Below, one piece after another: positions 42,490 to 51,639 of a stretch of DNA of 64,000 bases (position 1 is the first letter of the stretch; the number at the start of each line of letters is the position of its first letter). Made by a program: the position numbers and the translations under genes. The DNA comes from Bacteroidota bacterium (GTDB lineage Bacteria > Bacteroidota > Bacteroidia > Chitinophagales > Chitinophagaceae), in assembly GCA_023391015.1 (NCBI GenBank), contig JAEWBT010000036.1, forward strand, positions 8,410-72,409. Reading direction: 5' to 3'. The notes under the pieces are model-generated. The model ran no database searches and was not told where the DNA came from. It worked only from the letters and a program-made list of their open reading frames with translations.

Positions 42490-43884
42490 TTAAAGTTCCT
42501 GGTCGGGTTCGTCTTCAAAAATCTTCATGATGCGGTCTTTCATGCCGTCAAACATTTTTTTGAAGCGTTCTTTTCGCTTTTGAACATTTACAGGCGCTTC
42601 GGGCTCAGGTGCTAAATCTGATACCGGAATGTTTTCTACCCCTTCCGGCGCGGCGATGATAACCGTGTCGCTAGCCGCTACCTGTTGACCGTCGTTGATA
42701 AACCGCGGACGACCGCTTTCCAAATCGTAGTAGCCGCGCAGAATCAATCCGATTACAGTGGCGTATTTTGGGTTGTTTACTTTTTCCACATACGGCGCGG
42801 CAGCCAGGTGTTCGCCGGTGTAGCCCATGCGGGTCATCAGTCCGGTTTTGTATTCGGCCAGTTGGATGAGGTGTTTCAGCTGCGCACCGCCGCCGGTCAG
42901 GATCAATCCGCCGTACAGTTTTTTATCCAGGTCCACTTGCTTCAGGTGGTACACCACGTAGTCAAAAATCTCGTCCATGCGGGCCTGAATGATGTGAGCC
43001 AGCATTTTCACGGAAATCTCCTTCGATGGCAACCCGCGCAATCCCGGAATTTCAATAAAATCGCGCTCGCTCGCTTCGTCGGCCAGGGCCACGCCATAGT
43101 GGGTTTTAAGCAACTCCGCATAAGTGCGCAGCACGCCCAGTCCGCTGCGAATGTCCTGCGTGACGTTCACCCCTGCATATGGAATCACGGCGGTGTGTTT
43201 CAACATGCCTTCGTAAAAAACCGCCAAGTCGGTGGTGCCGCCGCCGATATCTACAATCGCCACGCCCGCTTCCAGATCTTCCTCACTCATCACCGCCGCC
43301 GCCGACGCCAAAGGTTGCAACACCAGGTCTTTGGCAATCAGGTGGCTTTTATCCACGCAACGCTGAATGTTCCGGATGGCATTCCGGTCAGCGGTAATCA
43401 CGTGGAAATTGGCTCCGATTTTTACCCCGCTCATCCCAATCGGGTGGGTTACATACGGCGTGTTGTCCACCGTGTATTCCTGCGGGATAATATCAATAAT
43501 CCGGTCGCCCGCCGGGATATAGGTTTTGTATTGGTCGCGAATCAACAGGTCGATATCGGCCTTGCTGATTTCGTCTTCTACATTGGTACGCACCCGGTCG
43601 CCCCGCGTTTGCAGGCTTTTGATGTGCTGTCCGGCAATGCCGACGTACACCTCGGCAATATTCAACTCCGGGTTGCTTTCAATGCAGCGGCTGATGGCCA
43701 ACTCAATAGACTGGATGCACTGTTCAATATTCATCACCACGCCGTGGCTCACTCCGGCGCTTTCCGATTCGCCAAAGCCCAGCAGTTCCAGCTTGCCAAA
43801 CTCGTTTTTGCGTCCGGCAATCGCCACAACTTTGGTGGTTCCAATGTCAAGGCCAACGATGATAGGTTTGGTGGTATGTTGCAT
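42490..43884 (-). CDS. ftsA: Cell division protein FtsA
   Basis: Actin-like protein tethering FtsZ to the membrane. The 464 residues begin with phosphate-1 motif VGLDIGTTKVVAI, contain the SHS2/1C domain (about 85-170), phosphate-2 IVDIGGGTTDLAVF and adenosine motif GGLILTGGGAQL. The C-terminus ends with a basic amphipathic stretch (KRKERFKKMFDGMKDRIMKIFEDE) suited as membrane-targeting helix. It sits 63 bases after ftsQ. Confidence 0.96.
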   Translation of the reverse strand: MQHTTKPIIVGLDIGTTKVVAIAGRKNEFGKLELLGFGESESAGVSHGVVMNIEQCIQSIELAISRCIESNPELNIAEVYVGIAGQHIKSLQTRGDRVRTNVEDEISKADIDLLIRDQYKTYIPAGDRIIDIIPQEYTVDNTPYVTHPIGMSGVKIGANFHVITADRNAIRNIQRCVDKSHLIAKDLVLQPLASAAAVMSEEDLEAGVAIVDIGGGTTDLAVFYEGMLKHTAVIPYAGVNVTQDIRSGLGVLRTYAELLKTHYGVALADEASERDFIEIPGLRGLPSKEISVKMLAHIIQARMDEIFDYVVYHLKQVDLDKKLYGGLILTGGGAQLKHLIQLAEYKTGLMTRMGYTGEHLAAAPYVEKVNNPKYATVIGLILRGYYDLESGRPRFINDGQQVAASDTVIIAAPEGVENIPVSDLAPEPEAPVNVQKRKERFKKMFDGMKDRIMKIFEDEPDQEL

Positions 43885-43947
43885 AAAGATGAAGCAGGCT
43901 TAAGAGTGTGAGATGGGCGTTTGGGTAGAAGAGGGAAAAAGGAGCGT

Positions 43948-45003
43948 TTAGCGGGGTTTGGCGGGGGCTTGCGAGGCCGTTGTGGGCTTTCGCGGCTGGG
44001 CAGGATTGCTTTTGGGCGGGTGCGAAGTTGCAGTTGCTTTGGGCTTTCCCGATAAAGTTTTTTGCGAAGTGGCAACGGTTGCTTTAGCAGCCGCCGGGGC
44101 GGACGCTTGACGGGCGGCTTCGCGGGCTTTCAACTGCGGGGTCAGCGTATCGGGAATCTCTTCCTTCACGATGGTTTTCACCCAGTTCATGTTGCTGAGC
44201 GCGCGGTCCACCGGCGGCTTCCACGGCAGGGCCGGCGAGGCTACCACCTGCCCTTTATAGCGGGCATCGAGTACTGTATAGCGGTCCCAGCCAATGCGGT
44301 TGAGCACATTGCGGTAAAAAAGAAAGAGCGTATGTAATTTGGTATCCAGGGCGGCGGTGTCGCCCAGGATGGCACGGTGATTCCCCAATACGGGTATGAG
44401 TTCAAAATCGCCGTCGGGCCGCACCACAATTTCTTCCACACCTTGCTTCCAGAACGGATCGGCGGAGAGTTTGGAAACCACATACACAATCTGTGCCCGA
44501 ACCGCTTTTTTAGCGTTGCTGTCCAGCATGTGGGGCACGCCCGTTACAACTGGCGCATAGTGCACATAGTCGGTGGAAAGCGGCAGTTGTTTCAGGGCCG
44601 TGTCTAAGTAATAGGAATCACCGGACGTTTCAAAAATCCGGACGTAGGGAATGCGCTGCGTAGCCGAAACATGCAGCACACGGCGGTGGTCCACGTACAC
44701 CTGCGCCGATTCAATCCATGGATTGCTGCGGGCAATGCCTTCCAGCCGGTGTACGTTAATATCGCCCATCGTCATCGCCGTGGGCTGAATGTGGCGGCGG
44801 GTAAAAAGCAGTTCTTGCAGGTCTTTTTCGTTGACAAAACCCACCTGATGGCTGTTGGCCACTTGGATGTCCAGCCCCTGCAAGTATTCCTTTTCCTGCT
44901 TACGCGCTGCGCTGCTTACGGCCACAACCAGCACGCCTACGCTCACTACGGTGAGTAGGAAGCGCAGCACCTTGCGGACGGATACGGAACGTCTTGCAGC
45001 CAT
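43948..45003 (-). CDS. ftsQ: Cell division protein FtsQ/DivIB-like
   Basis: A 351-residue bitopic protein: short cytoplasmic part, one membrane helix (about 14-33), a POTRA-like region (about 40-120, IQVANSHQVGFVNEKDLQELL) and the FtsQ beta domain (VSATQRIPYVRIF...YYLDTALKQLPL). The last 70 residues are a low-complexity Ala/Lys/Pro/Thr tail not seen in E. coli FtsQ. It lies 3 bases after murC. Assignment rests on position and fold pattern as FtsQ sequences are divergent. Confidence 0.9.
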   Translation of the reverse strand: MAARRSVSVRKVLRFLLTVVSVGVLVVAVSSAARKQEKEYLQGLDIQVANSHQVGFVNEKDLQELLFTRRHIQPTAMTMGDINVHRLEGIARSNPWIESAQVYVDHRRVLHVSATQRIPYVRIFETSGDSYYLDTALKQLPLSTDYVHYAPVVTGVPHMLDSNAKKAVRAQIVYVVSKLSADPFWKQGVEEIVVRPDGDFELIPVLGNHRAILGDTAALDTKLHTLFLFYRNVLNRIGWDRYTVLDARYKGQVVASPALPWKPPVDRALSNMNWVKTIVKEEIPDTLTPQLKAREAARQASAPAAAKATVATSQKTLSGKPKATATSHPPKSNPAQPRKPTTASQAPAKPR

Positions 45004-45006
45004 TTT

Positions 45007-46368
45007 TTACGGGTTTTGAAAAGCGTTCTTGATTTGGGGCACCAACTTGTCAATATCGCCGGCACCGGCGGTGATGAATAAGGCCGGTTGGGCGCGCCGC
45101 ACGTAGTCTACAAGTCCTTCTTTAGAAAGAATCGTTACAGCGGGGTTGCTCATTTTTTCCTTAATGGTTTCAGCACTCACGCCTTCCATCGGCAGCTCGC
45201 GGGCAGGGTAGATGTCCAGCAACAGCACTTCGTCGGCCTTGTCCAGCGCTTCGGCAAACCCTTCGGCCAGGTCGCGGGTGCGACTGTAGAGGTGCGGCTG
45301 AAACGCGATTACGCAGCGGCGGTGGGGAAACAAGGCTTTTGCACTTTGAATCAACGCCGCCAACTCTTCCGGATGGTGCGCGTAGTCGTCAATGTAAACG
45401 TGCGCATCGGTGTGCACCACGTATTCAAAGCGCCGGCGAATGCCCTTAAATTTCGGGAAAGCCGCCGCGATTTCTGCCGGGGAAACGCCCAGGTGCAACG
45501 CTGCCGCTGTAGCTACGACCGCGTTTTCCACGTTGTGCATCCCCCCAATCGGCAGGTGAATTTTTGGTACAAATCCCAGCTTGCCCAGCACGTCAAAAGT
45601 GTATGTGCCTTCTTTCTGCACCACGTTGGCGGCGTACACGTCGGCGGCGCTGTTTTGCAGGCTGTAGGTCAAACGCTGTGGCGTGGCAAAGCGCCCGGCA
45701 AGCGGCAGCCCGTGTTTGTAGAGCAGCAGTCCGCCGGGTTTAATGTTTTGAGTGTAGTCTACAAACGCATCTTCCAGCGCCGTGTGGGTGCCGTAGATGT
45801 CCAGGTGGTCGGCGTCGGTAGAGGTTAGCACGGCCAGGTCGGGGCGCAGTTTGAGGAACGAGCGGTCGTACTCGTCAGCCTCAATCACAGCTGTGGGCGT
45901 CAGGCTACTCCAGTAGTTGGTGTTGTAGTTGAGCGAAATGCCGCCCAGAAATGCGTTGCAGCCGTAGCCGGTTTCGCGCAGCAAAAAAGCAATCATGGTA
46001 GAGACAGTCGTCTTGCCGTGGGTGCCCGCCACCGTTACCGCTTCCAGACTTTCGGTAATGCCCTGCAAGGCATCGCTGCGCTTGAGAACGGTGTAGCCGT
46101 TGGCCCGGTACCACGCCAGTTCGGCGTTGGTTTCCGGAATAGCGGGCGTATAAATCACCACCTCGGCGTCTTTATCCAGCAGTTCAATGCTATCTTCAAA
46201 ATGAATGGCAATGCCTTCTTCCTGCAGCTTGTCCGTCAGGGCGGTTGGCGTGCGGTCGTAGCCGCTCACCGCTACGCCGTGGGCATGGAAATAACGGGCG
46301 ATGGCCGACATGCCAATGCCGCCAATGCCGATAAAATAAACCCGCTTCAGGGTTGCGATAGGTATCAT
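45007..46368 (-). CDS. murC: UDP-N-acetylmuramate--L-alanine ligase
   Basis: Adds L-Ala to UDP-MurNAc, the first amino-acid step of peptidoglycan precursor synthesis. The 453 residues show the UDP-binding start IGIGGIGMSAIARY, ATP motif GTHGKTTVSTM, and the conserved EADEYDRSFLKL and DDYAHHPEE blocks. It overlaps murG by four bases. Confidence 0.97.
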   Translation of the reverse strand: MIPIATLKRVYFIGIGGIGMSAIARYFHAHGVAVSGYDRTPTALTDKLQEEGIAIHFEDSIELLDKDAEVVIYTPAIPETNAELAWYRANGYTVLKRSDALQGITESLEAVTVAGTHGKTTVSTMIAFLLRETGYGCNAFLGGISLNYNTNYWSSLTPTAVIEADEYDRSFLKLRPDLAVLTSTDADHLDIYGTHTALEDAFVDYTQNIKPGGLLLYKHGLPLAGRFATPQRLTYSLQNSAADVYAANVVQKEGTYTFDVLGKLGFVPKIHLPIGGMHNVENAVVATAAALHLGVSPAEIAAAFPKFKGIRRRFEYVVHTDAHVYIDDYAHHPEELAALIQSAKALFPHRRCVIAFQPHLYSRTRDLAEGFAEALDKADEVLLLDIYPARELPMEGVSAETIKEKMSNPAVTILSKEGLVDYVRRAQPALFITAGAGDIDKLVPQIKNAFQNP

Positions 46369-47480
46369 AAGGCGACGGCTTCGGGTTTTACGAGTGAAAC
46401 AATTTGCCGGGCAATGCGCTCGTCGGCGTCGCGGATGGCGAGGGCCGAAAGGGCGCGGTGCATTTTCTCCATCTCCCCTTTGTTCCCCAGCAGGGACAAG
46501 ATTTCCGGAAGCAGTTCTTCTTTCACCCGGGCGTCGGGCACAAGGCGGGCGGCTCCTTTTTGAACCAAGGCCCGCGCGTTGCTACTTTGGTGGTCTTCGG
46601 CGGCGTGAGGATACGGCACAAAAATCACCGGCTTGGCCACGATGCACAACTCGGCAATGGCCAGTGCCCCGGCGCGGGATACCACAAGATCGGCGGCGGC
46701 GTAGGCAGCGTCCATCTCGCGGATAAATTCTTTTACCACCACGCTTTCGCCATACGGCGCAGCGGCAGCTACTGCTTCGGCGTGGTTGGATTTTCCGGTT
46801 TGCCACAGCACCTGCAAGCCTTTCTTATTGAGCGCAGGCAGCGCCGCCATCATCGCCTCATTCACCGATTTTGCGCCCAGACTTCCGCCCACTACCAGCA
46901 AGGTTTTCTTTTGTGGACTTAACCCAAAAAATGCGCAGCCTTCCTCGTGCGAAATGGTAGCTCCTGAAATCAGTTGGCGCACCGGGTTTCCGGTGATTTG
47001 CAAGGTATTTTTTGGAAAGAAACGGTCCATTCCCTCATACGCTACACAAACGCTTTTCGCCTTCGTTCCCAGAATTTTATTGGACTTGCCTGCGTGCGAA
47101 TTCTGCTCCTGAATAAACGTCGGGATGTCCATTTGCTGTGCCGCTTTCAGAATGGGGAACGAGGCGTAGCCCCCTACCCCAACCACCGCGTCGGGCCGAA
47201 AATCACGGATGATTTTCCAGGCTTCCCAAATGCTTTTCAGCAGCTTGTAGGGCAGCAGCAGGTTCTTCAAGAGGCTACTGCGGTTCATCCCGGCAATGTC
47301 CAGCCCCACGATTTTAAACCCTTCCTGTGGTACTTTTTCCATTTCCATCTTGCCCCGTGCGCCCACGAACAACAGTTCTGTTCCCGGCGCGACGCGCTGC
47401 AGGGCATGCCCAATCGCCACCGCCGGAAAGATGTGTCCGCCGGTGCCGCCGCCTGCGATAATGATGCGTGGAGCGTTCAT
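46365..47480 (-). CDS. murG: UDP-N-acetylglucosamine transferase MurG
   Basis: Converts lipid I to lipid II at the inner membrane face. The 371 residues form two Rossmann-like domains: N-terminal GGGTGGHIFPAVAI (glycine loop 1) and SYVGGYASFPIL, and C-terminal SRAGALAIAELCIVAKPVIFVPYPHAAEDHQ for UDP-GlcNAc binding. It follows ftsW with a 59-base gap containing 9-base repeats. Confidence 0.97.
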   Translation of the reverse strand: MNAPRIIIAGGGTGGHIFPAVAIGHALQRVAPGTELLFVGARGKMEMEKVPQEGFKIVGLDIAGMNRSSLLKNLLLPYKLLKSIWEAWKIIRDFRPDAVVGVGGYASFPILKAAQQMDIPTFIQEQNSHAGKSNKILGTKAKSVCVAYEGMDRFFPKNTLQITGNPVRQLISGATISHEEGCAFFGLSPQKKTLLVVGGSLGAKSVNEAMMAALPALNKKGLQVLWQTGKSNHAEAVAAAAPYGESVVVKEFIREMDAAYAAADLVVSRAGALAIAELCIVAKPVIFVPYPHAAEDHQSSNARALVQKGAARLVPDARVKEELLPEILSLLGNKGEMEKMHRALSALAIRDADERIARQIVSLVKPEAVAL

Positions 47481-47486
47481 GAGAAG

Positions 47487-47530
47487 GTTGAGAAAGCTGA
47501 TGAGTTGATAAGCGTTTATAAGTTGATAGG
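47487..47530. repeat. Degenerate 9-base repeats upstream of murG
   Basis: GTTGAGAAA, GCTGATGA, GTTGATAAG, GTTTATAA and GTTGATAGG follow one another in the gap between ftsW and murG. The words match those in the array upstream of murD. Confidence 0.6.
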
Positions 47531-47539
47531 TGGAGGCGC

Positions 47540-48787
47540 TTAAGCTACAGCCGGTTGTGGTTTTTTAGGGGTTGAAATAAGGGGTTCTTCCGGCACACGG
47601 GGTTCGCCCAGGCTTTGCGGACTGTGGGAGGCTTTGCGGCGGCCTTCTTCTTCATCCACATAGCGGCTCACGCTCAGCACAATACCAATGGCAAACGAGG
47701 TAAACCAGATAGACGAGCCGCCCATACTCACCAGCGGCAGCGTGAGACCGGTCGTGGGCACGAGGTGCACCACAACCGCCATGTTCAGCATCGCCTGAAA
47801 CACAAGCGTAATACTCAACCCCACGGCCAGAAATGCCCCGAAGGCGTACGGACAACGCCGAAAAATGAGAATGCTTCGCCACAAAAAGATCAGGTATAAA
47901 GCCACGACCACCGTTCCACCCAGCAAACCGTATTCTTCAATAATGATGGAAAAAATCCAGTCGGAGTATGGGTGAGGAACAAAATTGCGTTGCAGCGAAT
48001 TGCCCGGTCCGCGTCCGAAAAAGCCGCCGTTAGCAATGGCAATCATACCTTGTTCCATCTGAAAATTGTCGTCCTTGGCGGTTTCTTCATCGCTCTTACC
48101 CATGAAGTTCATCACCCGCTTTTCCCACGTTTCGGCCCGGCCCCAACCGGTTGCTTTGGAGATGCCCCACACGCAGCCCAGCATCACAATTCCGGAAAAC
48201 GCCAGCAGCAGGATGTGCTTCACCTGCACCCGACCGATGTAAAACAAAATGCAGCAGGTCATTCCCAACATCAGCGCAGTGGAAAGGTTGGCCGGTGCAA
48301 TCAGCACGCAGACAATTAAAACCGGCACCAGCACCGGCAGAAAGCCTTGTTTAAAACTTTTGATTTTCTCTTGCCGCGTACTCAGGATGCGGGCCAGAAA
48401 CATAAACAAGGCCAGCTTCGCCAGGTCAGAGGTCTGAATGGTAAACGATGTACCGGGCAGCCGTATCCAGCGGGCACCGTCATTGAGCGTCGCTCCGAAA
48501 AACAAGGTGTATATCAATAGCGGGATGCTCAGGGCAAACAATATCACCGCCCAGCGCGCAAACTTGGTGTAGTTGATGCGGTGGACGAGGTAGATAAAGA
48601 CCATCCCCACGCCCAGGAAAAACACTTGCTTGGTGAGATAGTGGCTCGCGTCTTTGTCCATCCGGTAGGCCAGCGAACCGGTGGCGCTGAAAACGGCCAG
48701 CAGGCTGAACAGCCCAAGCAGCAAAACCACTGCCCAGATAACCTTATCGCCTTTAACCCGGCGCAGGTGTTGTTGGATAAATTGCAT
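47540..48787 (-). CDS. ftsW: Lipid II polymerase FtsW (SEDS family)
   Basis: A 415-residue polytopic membrane protein with about ten helices, the divisome glycosyltransferase that works with FtsI. SEDS features include LAKLALFMFLAR, SAVLMLG-type TALMLGMTCC, and FVPHPYSDWIFSIIIEEYGLLGG. The final block TTGLTLPLVSMGGSS is diagnostic. The C-terminal 40 residues are Pro/Lys-rich and cytoplasmic. It lies 3 bases after murD. Confidence 0.95.
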   Translation of the reverse strand: MQFIQQHLRRVKGDKVIWAVVLLLGLFSLLAVFSATGSLAYRMDKDASHYLTKQVFFLGVGMVFIYLVHRINYTKFARWAVILFALSIPLLIYTLFFGATLNDGARWIRLPGTSFTIQTSDLAKLALFMFLARILSTRQEKIKSFKQGFLPVLVPVLIVCVLIAPANLSTALMLGMTCCILFYIGRVQVKHILLLAFSGIVMLGCVWGISKATGWGRAETWEKRVMNFMGKSDEETAKDDNFQMEQGMIAIANGGFFGRGPGNSLQRNFVPHPYSDWIFSIIIEEYGLLGGTVVVALYLIFLWRSILIFRRCPYAFGAFLAVGLSITLVFQAMLNMAVVVHLVPTTGLTLPLVSMGGSSIWFTSFAIGIVLSVSRYVDEEEGRRKASHSPQSLGEPRVPEEPLISTPKKPQPAVA

Positions 48788-48790
48788 CGC

Positions 48791-50173
48791 CTATGCGGGT
48801 TGAGAAGAAAGAGAGAGAGAATATTTTTGAACGGCCTCCCGGAATTTTTGGCCCCGGTCTTCGTAATTTTTAAACAAATCGAAAGAAGCGCAGGCCGGCG
48901 ACAGCAAAACCGTATCGCCCGCCGTTGCCAGGCCCAGCGCAGCCGCCACAGCCTTTTCCGCTGAGGCGGTATCCACTACCGGAATACCGAGGGCATCAAA
49001 AGCCGCGTGAATTGGGGCGTTGTCCACACCCATACACACAATCGCTTTTACTTTTCCGGAAACCAGCGCCTGAATCTGCCCGTAATCGTTGCCTTTGTCC
49101 TGCCCGCCGAGAATGAGAATGATCGGCGTGGTCATGCTATCCAGCGCGTACCAAACCGAATCCACATTGGTGGCTTTAGAGTCGTTGATAAATTGCACCC
49201 CGTTGATGCTGCCGACGGGTTCCAGCCGGTGGGGCAGGCCGCTAAACGTTTGCAGGCCGGTAGCGATGGCTTCCGGGGAAACGCCCGCCAACAAGGCGGC
49301 CGTGGCTGCCGCCAAGGCATTGGCCTCATTGTGCCGACCCTTCACGGCCAGTTTTTGAACCGGAAAAGAGAGTGATTTTCCGGAAATTTTCACCACAAGA
49401 TGGTCGCCGTTTTTACAGGCTACCACCCCGTTTTCGCCGCAACTTTTTTCCACGCTGAAACGTGCTACCTGCGCAGCAGTTCCTTTCACCACAAATGCAT
49501 TTTCCAACCGGCTGTCGTCGGCGGAAAGAATCAGATAATCTTCCGCGCCTTGGTTTTCGGTGATGCGCATTTTAGCCGCCGCGTATTTTTCCAAAGAATA
49601 CTCGTAGCGGTCCAGGTGATCGGGCGTGATGTTGAGCACTACCGCCACATCGGGCTGAAAATCCACGATATCATCCAGCTGAAACGAGCTGATTTCCAGT
49701 GCGTACCAATCGGTTGGCGCCTCCGCAATCTGGCGCGCCAGGCTGTAGCCGATATTTCCGGTCAGGCTCACGGACATCCCCGCCGTTTGCAGCAGGTGAT
49801 ACACCAGTTTGGTCGTGGTGCTTTTGCCATTGGAGCCGGTAATGGCGATGATTTTAGAAGCGCCCACGTAGCGAGCTGCAAATTCAATTTCGGAAATCAC
49901 TGGAACCCCCGCTTCGCGCAAGCGCAAAACAGCCGCCGCAGTTCCGGAAATTCCGGGACTTTTCACTACCAAATCCACTCCGCTAAAAGCCTTTTCGCTG
50001 TGGCCGCCGCCTTCGTAGGCAACGCCCGCCGCGTCCAGCTCTTTCCGGAAATCTTCCTTTATTTCCCCACCGTCCGACACGAAAACGTCCCACCCCTTCC
50101 GGCTGGCCAGAAGAGCCGCTCCCACCCCGGATTCACCGGCACCGAGAACGAGGAGTTTTTTCAGTGGAAACAT
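48791..50173 (-). CDS. murD: UDP-N-acetylmuramoylalanine--D-glutamate ligase
   Basis: Adds D-Glu to UDP-MurNAc-L-Ala. The 460 residues have the N-terminal GAGESGVGAALLA loop, ATP motif GSNGKSTTTKL, NITPDHLDRYEYSLEKYAAAKMRI, and LPHRLEPVGSINGVQFINDSKATN, which mark MurD rather than MurC, E or F. It is followed by ftsW in the operon and preceded by a 128-base gap with short repeats. Confidence 0.97.
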   Translation of the reverse strand: MFPLKKLLVLGAGESGVGAALLASRKGWDVFVSDGGEIKEDFRKELDAAGVAYEGGGHSEKAFSGVDLVVKSPGISGTAAAVLRLREAGVPVISEIEFAARYVGASKIIAITGSNGKSTTTKLVYHLLQTAGMSVSLTGNIGYSLARQIAEAPTDWYALEISSFQLDDIVDFQPDVAVVLNITPDHLDRYEYSLEKYAAAKMRITENQGAEDYLILSADDSRLENAFVVKGTAAQVARFSVEKSCGENGVVACKNGDHLVVKISGKSLSFPVQKLAVKGRHNEANALAAATAALLAGVSPEAIATGLQTFSGLPHRLEPVGSINGVQFINDSKATNVDSVWYALDSMTTPIILILGGQDKGNDYGQIQALVSGKVKAIVCMGVDNAPIHAAFDALGIPVVDTASAEKAVAAALGLATAGDTVLLSPACASFDLFKNYEDRGQKFREAVQKYSLSLSSQPA

Positions 50174-50182
50174 TTTAGAGGA

Positions 50183-50280
50183 GTTGATAGGGTTGATGGG
50201 GTTGATAAGGTTGATAGGGTTTGGTTCTTCGGTTTCCGGGTGTTTGGCGTTGGGTTTTGGACTTTGGTTTCTGGTTTTTA
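50183..50280. repeat. 9-base tandem repeat and TTTGG-rich stretch upstream of murD
   Basis: Four units GTTGATRRG start at 50183, 50192, 50201 and 50210. They are followed by about 60 bases of G/T-rich words including TGGACTTTGGTTT at 50258-50270. That same 13-mer recurs at 62594-62606 upstream of miaA. Confidence 0.75.
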
Positions 50281-50301
50281 AAATGCCGGGTTCTTTTGTC
50301 T

Positions 50302-51573
50302 TTACTGGAGTTTCAGCGTTACGATAGAAAGCACTGAGAGCATAATGGCGATAATCCAGAAGCGGGTGACGATTTTGCTTTCGTGGTAGCCGAGTTTTTG
50401 GTAGTGATGGTGGAGCGGGGCCATCAGCAAAATGCGTTTGCCTTCGCCGGTGCGTTTTTTAGTGTATTTGAAGTAAGAGACCTGCGCCATCACGCTGATG
50501 TTTTCCGCCAGGAAAATGCCGCAGATAATCGGAATGAGGAGTTCTTTCCGGACGATAATCGCCAGCGAGGCGATGATACCGCCCAGCGCCAGCGAGCCGG
50601 TGTCGCCCATAAAAACCTGCGCGGGGTATGCGTTGTACCACAAAAAACCCACACATGCCCCCACGAAAGCCCCGATAAAAATACTGAGCTCGCCAAGGTT
50701 CGGGATGTGCATAATGCCGAGGTAATTGGCAAAAATGTAGTTGCCGCTCACATAGGCAAAAACGCCGAGGCAAATGCCCGCAATCGCCGAGACGCCCGCT
50801 GCTAGCCCGTCTACGCCGTCGGTCATGTTCGCACCGTTGCTTACCGCCACGATAATGAACGTTACAAACAGCACGTAGATAAGCGGCGTTACCGTTGAGA
50901 CCGCTTTTTCCCCAAAAATTTTCGCAATGCCGGCGTAATGCAGCTCATGGTCTTTTACAAACGGAACCGTTGTGGTAGCCGAGCGCACCCGCACATATTT
51001 GTGTTCGTTGCCATCGCCGTCCAGCCGCGTCCGCACGCCGGGCTCCAGTTCGTCCACCGAGTAGTGAATCGGGTTTTCGTTGTAGGTAACATCGCGGCTC
51101 ACCACCACATAGTCGTTGTAGTACATTGTGAGGCCCACAATCACGCCGAGACCTACCTGCCCCATGATTTTAAACCGGCCGGAAAGCCCTTCTTTGTTTT
51201 TCTTGAAAACCTTGATGTAGTCGTCCAGAAAACCCACCAGCCCAAGCCAGACGGTGGAGATAATCATCAGCATCACGTACACGTTGAGCACCCGCGCCAG
51301 GAGCAGCGTCGGGATTAAAATGGCCGCGAGGATGATGAGTCCGCCCATCGTAGGCGTGCCTTGCTTTTGGGCTTCGCCCTGCAGGCCGAGGTCGCGCACG
51401 GTTTCCCCGATTTGCTTGCGGCGGATGTAGCGGATGATGCGCTTGCCGAAGACCATGGAAATCAGCAGCGACAGGATAATGGCAATGCCGGTGCGGAAGG
51501 TGATGTAATAAAATACACCCGCTCCGAAGAGACCGAAATTTTCGCGTAGCCAGGTGAACAAATAATACAGCAC
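50302..51573 (-). CDS. mraY: Phospho-N-acetylmuramoyl-pentapeptide transferase MraY
   Basis: Makes lipid I on undecaprenyl phosphate. The 423 residues have ten membrane segments and the Asp motifs [10 protein letters not shown] and [12 protein letters not shown], plus [15 protein letters not shown] near the end. It is about 60 residues longer than E. coli MraY because of a soluble loop (about 170-245, from [16 protein letters not shown]), common in this phylum. It follows murE directly; murF, which sits between them in E. coli, is missing. Confidence 0.97.
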   Translation of the reverse strand: MLYYLFTWLRENFGLFGAGVFYYITFRTGIAIILSLLISMVFGKRIIRYIRRKQIGETVRDLGLQGEAQKQGTPTMGGLIILAAILIPTLLLARVLNVYVMLMIISTVWLGLVGFLDDYIKVFKKNKEGLSGRFKIMGQVGLGVIVGLTMYYNDYVVVSRDVTYNENPIHYSVDELEPGVRTRLDGDGNEHKYVRVRSATTTVPFVKDHELHYAGIAKIFGEKAVSTVTPLIYVLFVTFIIVAVSNGANMTDGVDGLAAGVSAIAGICLGVFAYVSGNYIFANYLGIMHIPNLGELSIFIGAFVGACVGFLWYNAYPAQVFMGDTGSLALGGIIASLAIIVRKELLIPIICGIFLAENISVMAQVSYFKYTKKRTGEGKRILLMAPLHHHYQKLGYHESKIVTRFWIIAIMLSVLSIVTLKLQ

Positions 51574-51639
51574 GGGAGAGAAAGGTTTTTGGGGTGGAGA
51601 GAAGTTTTAAAAAGAGAGAAGAGAGAGGTGAGAGGGCAC

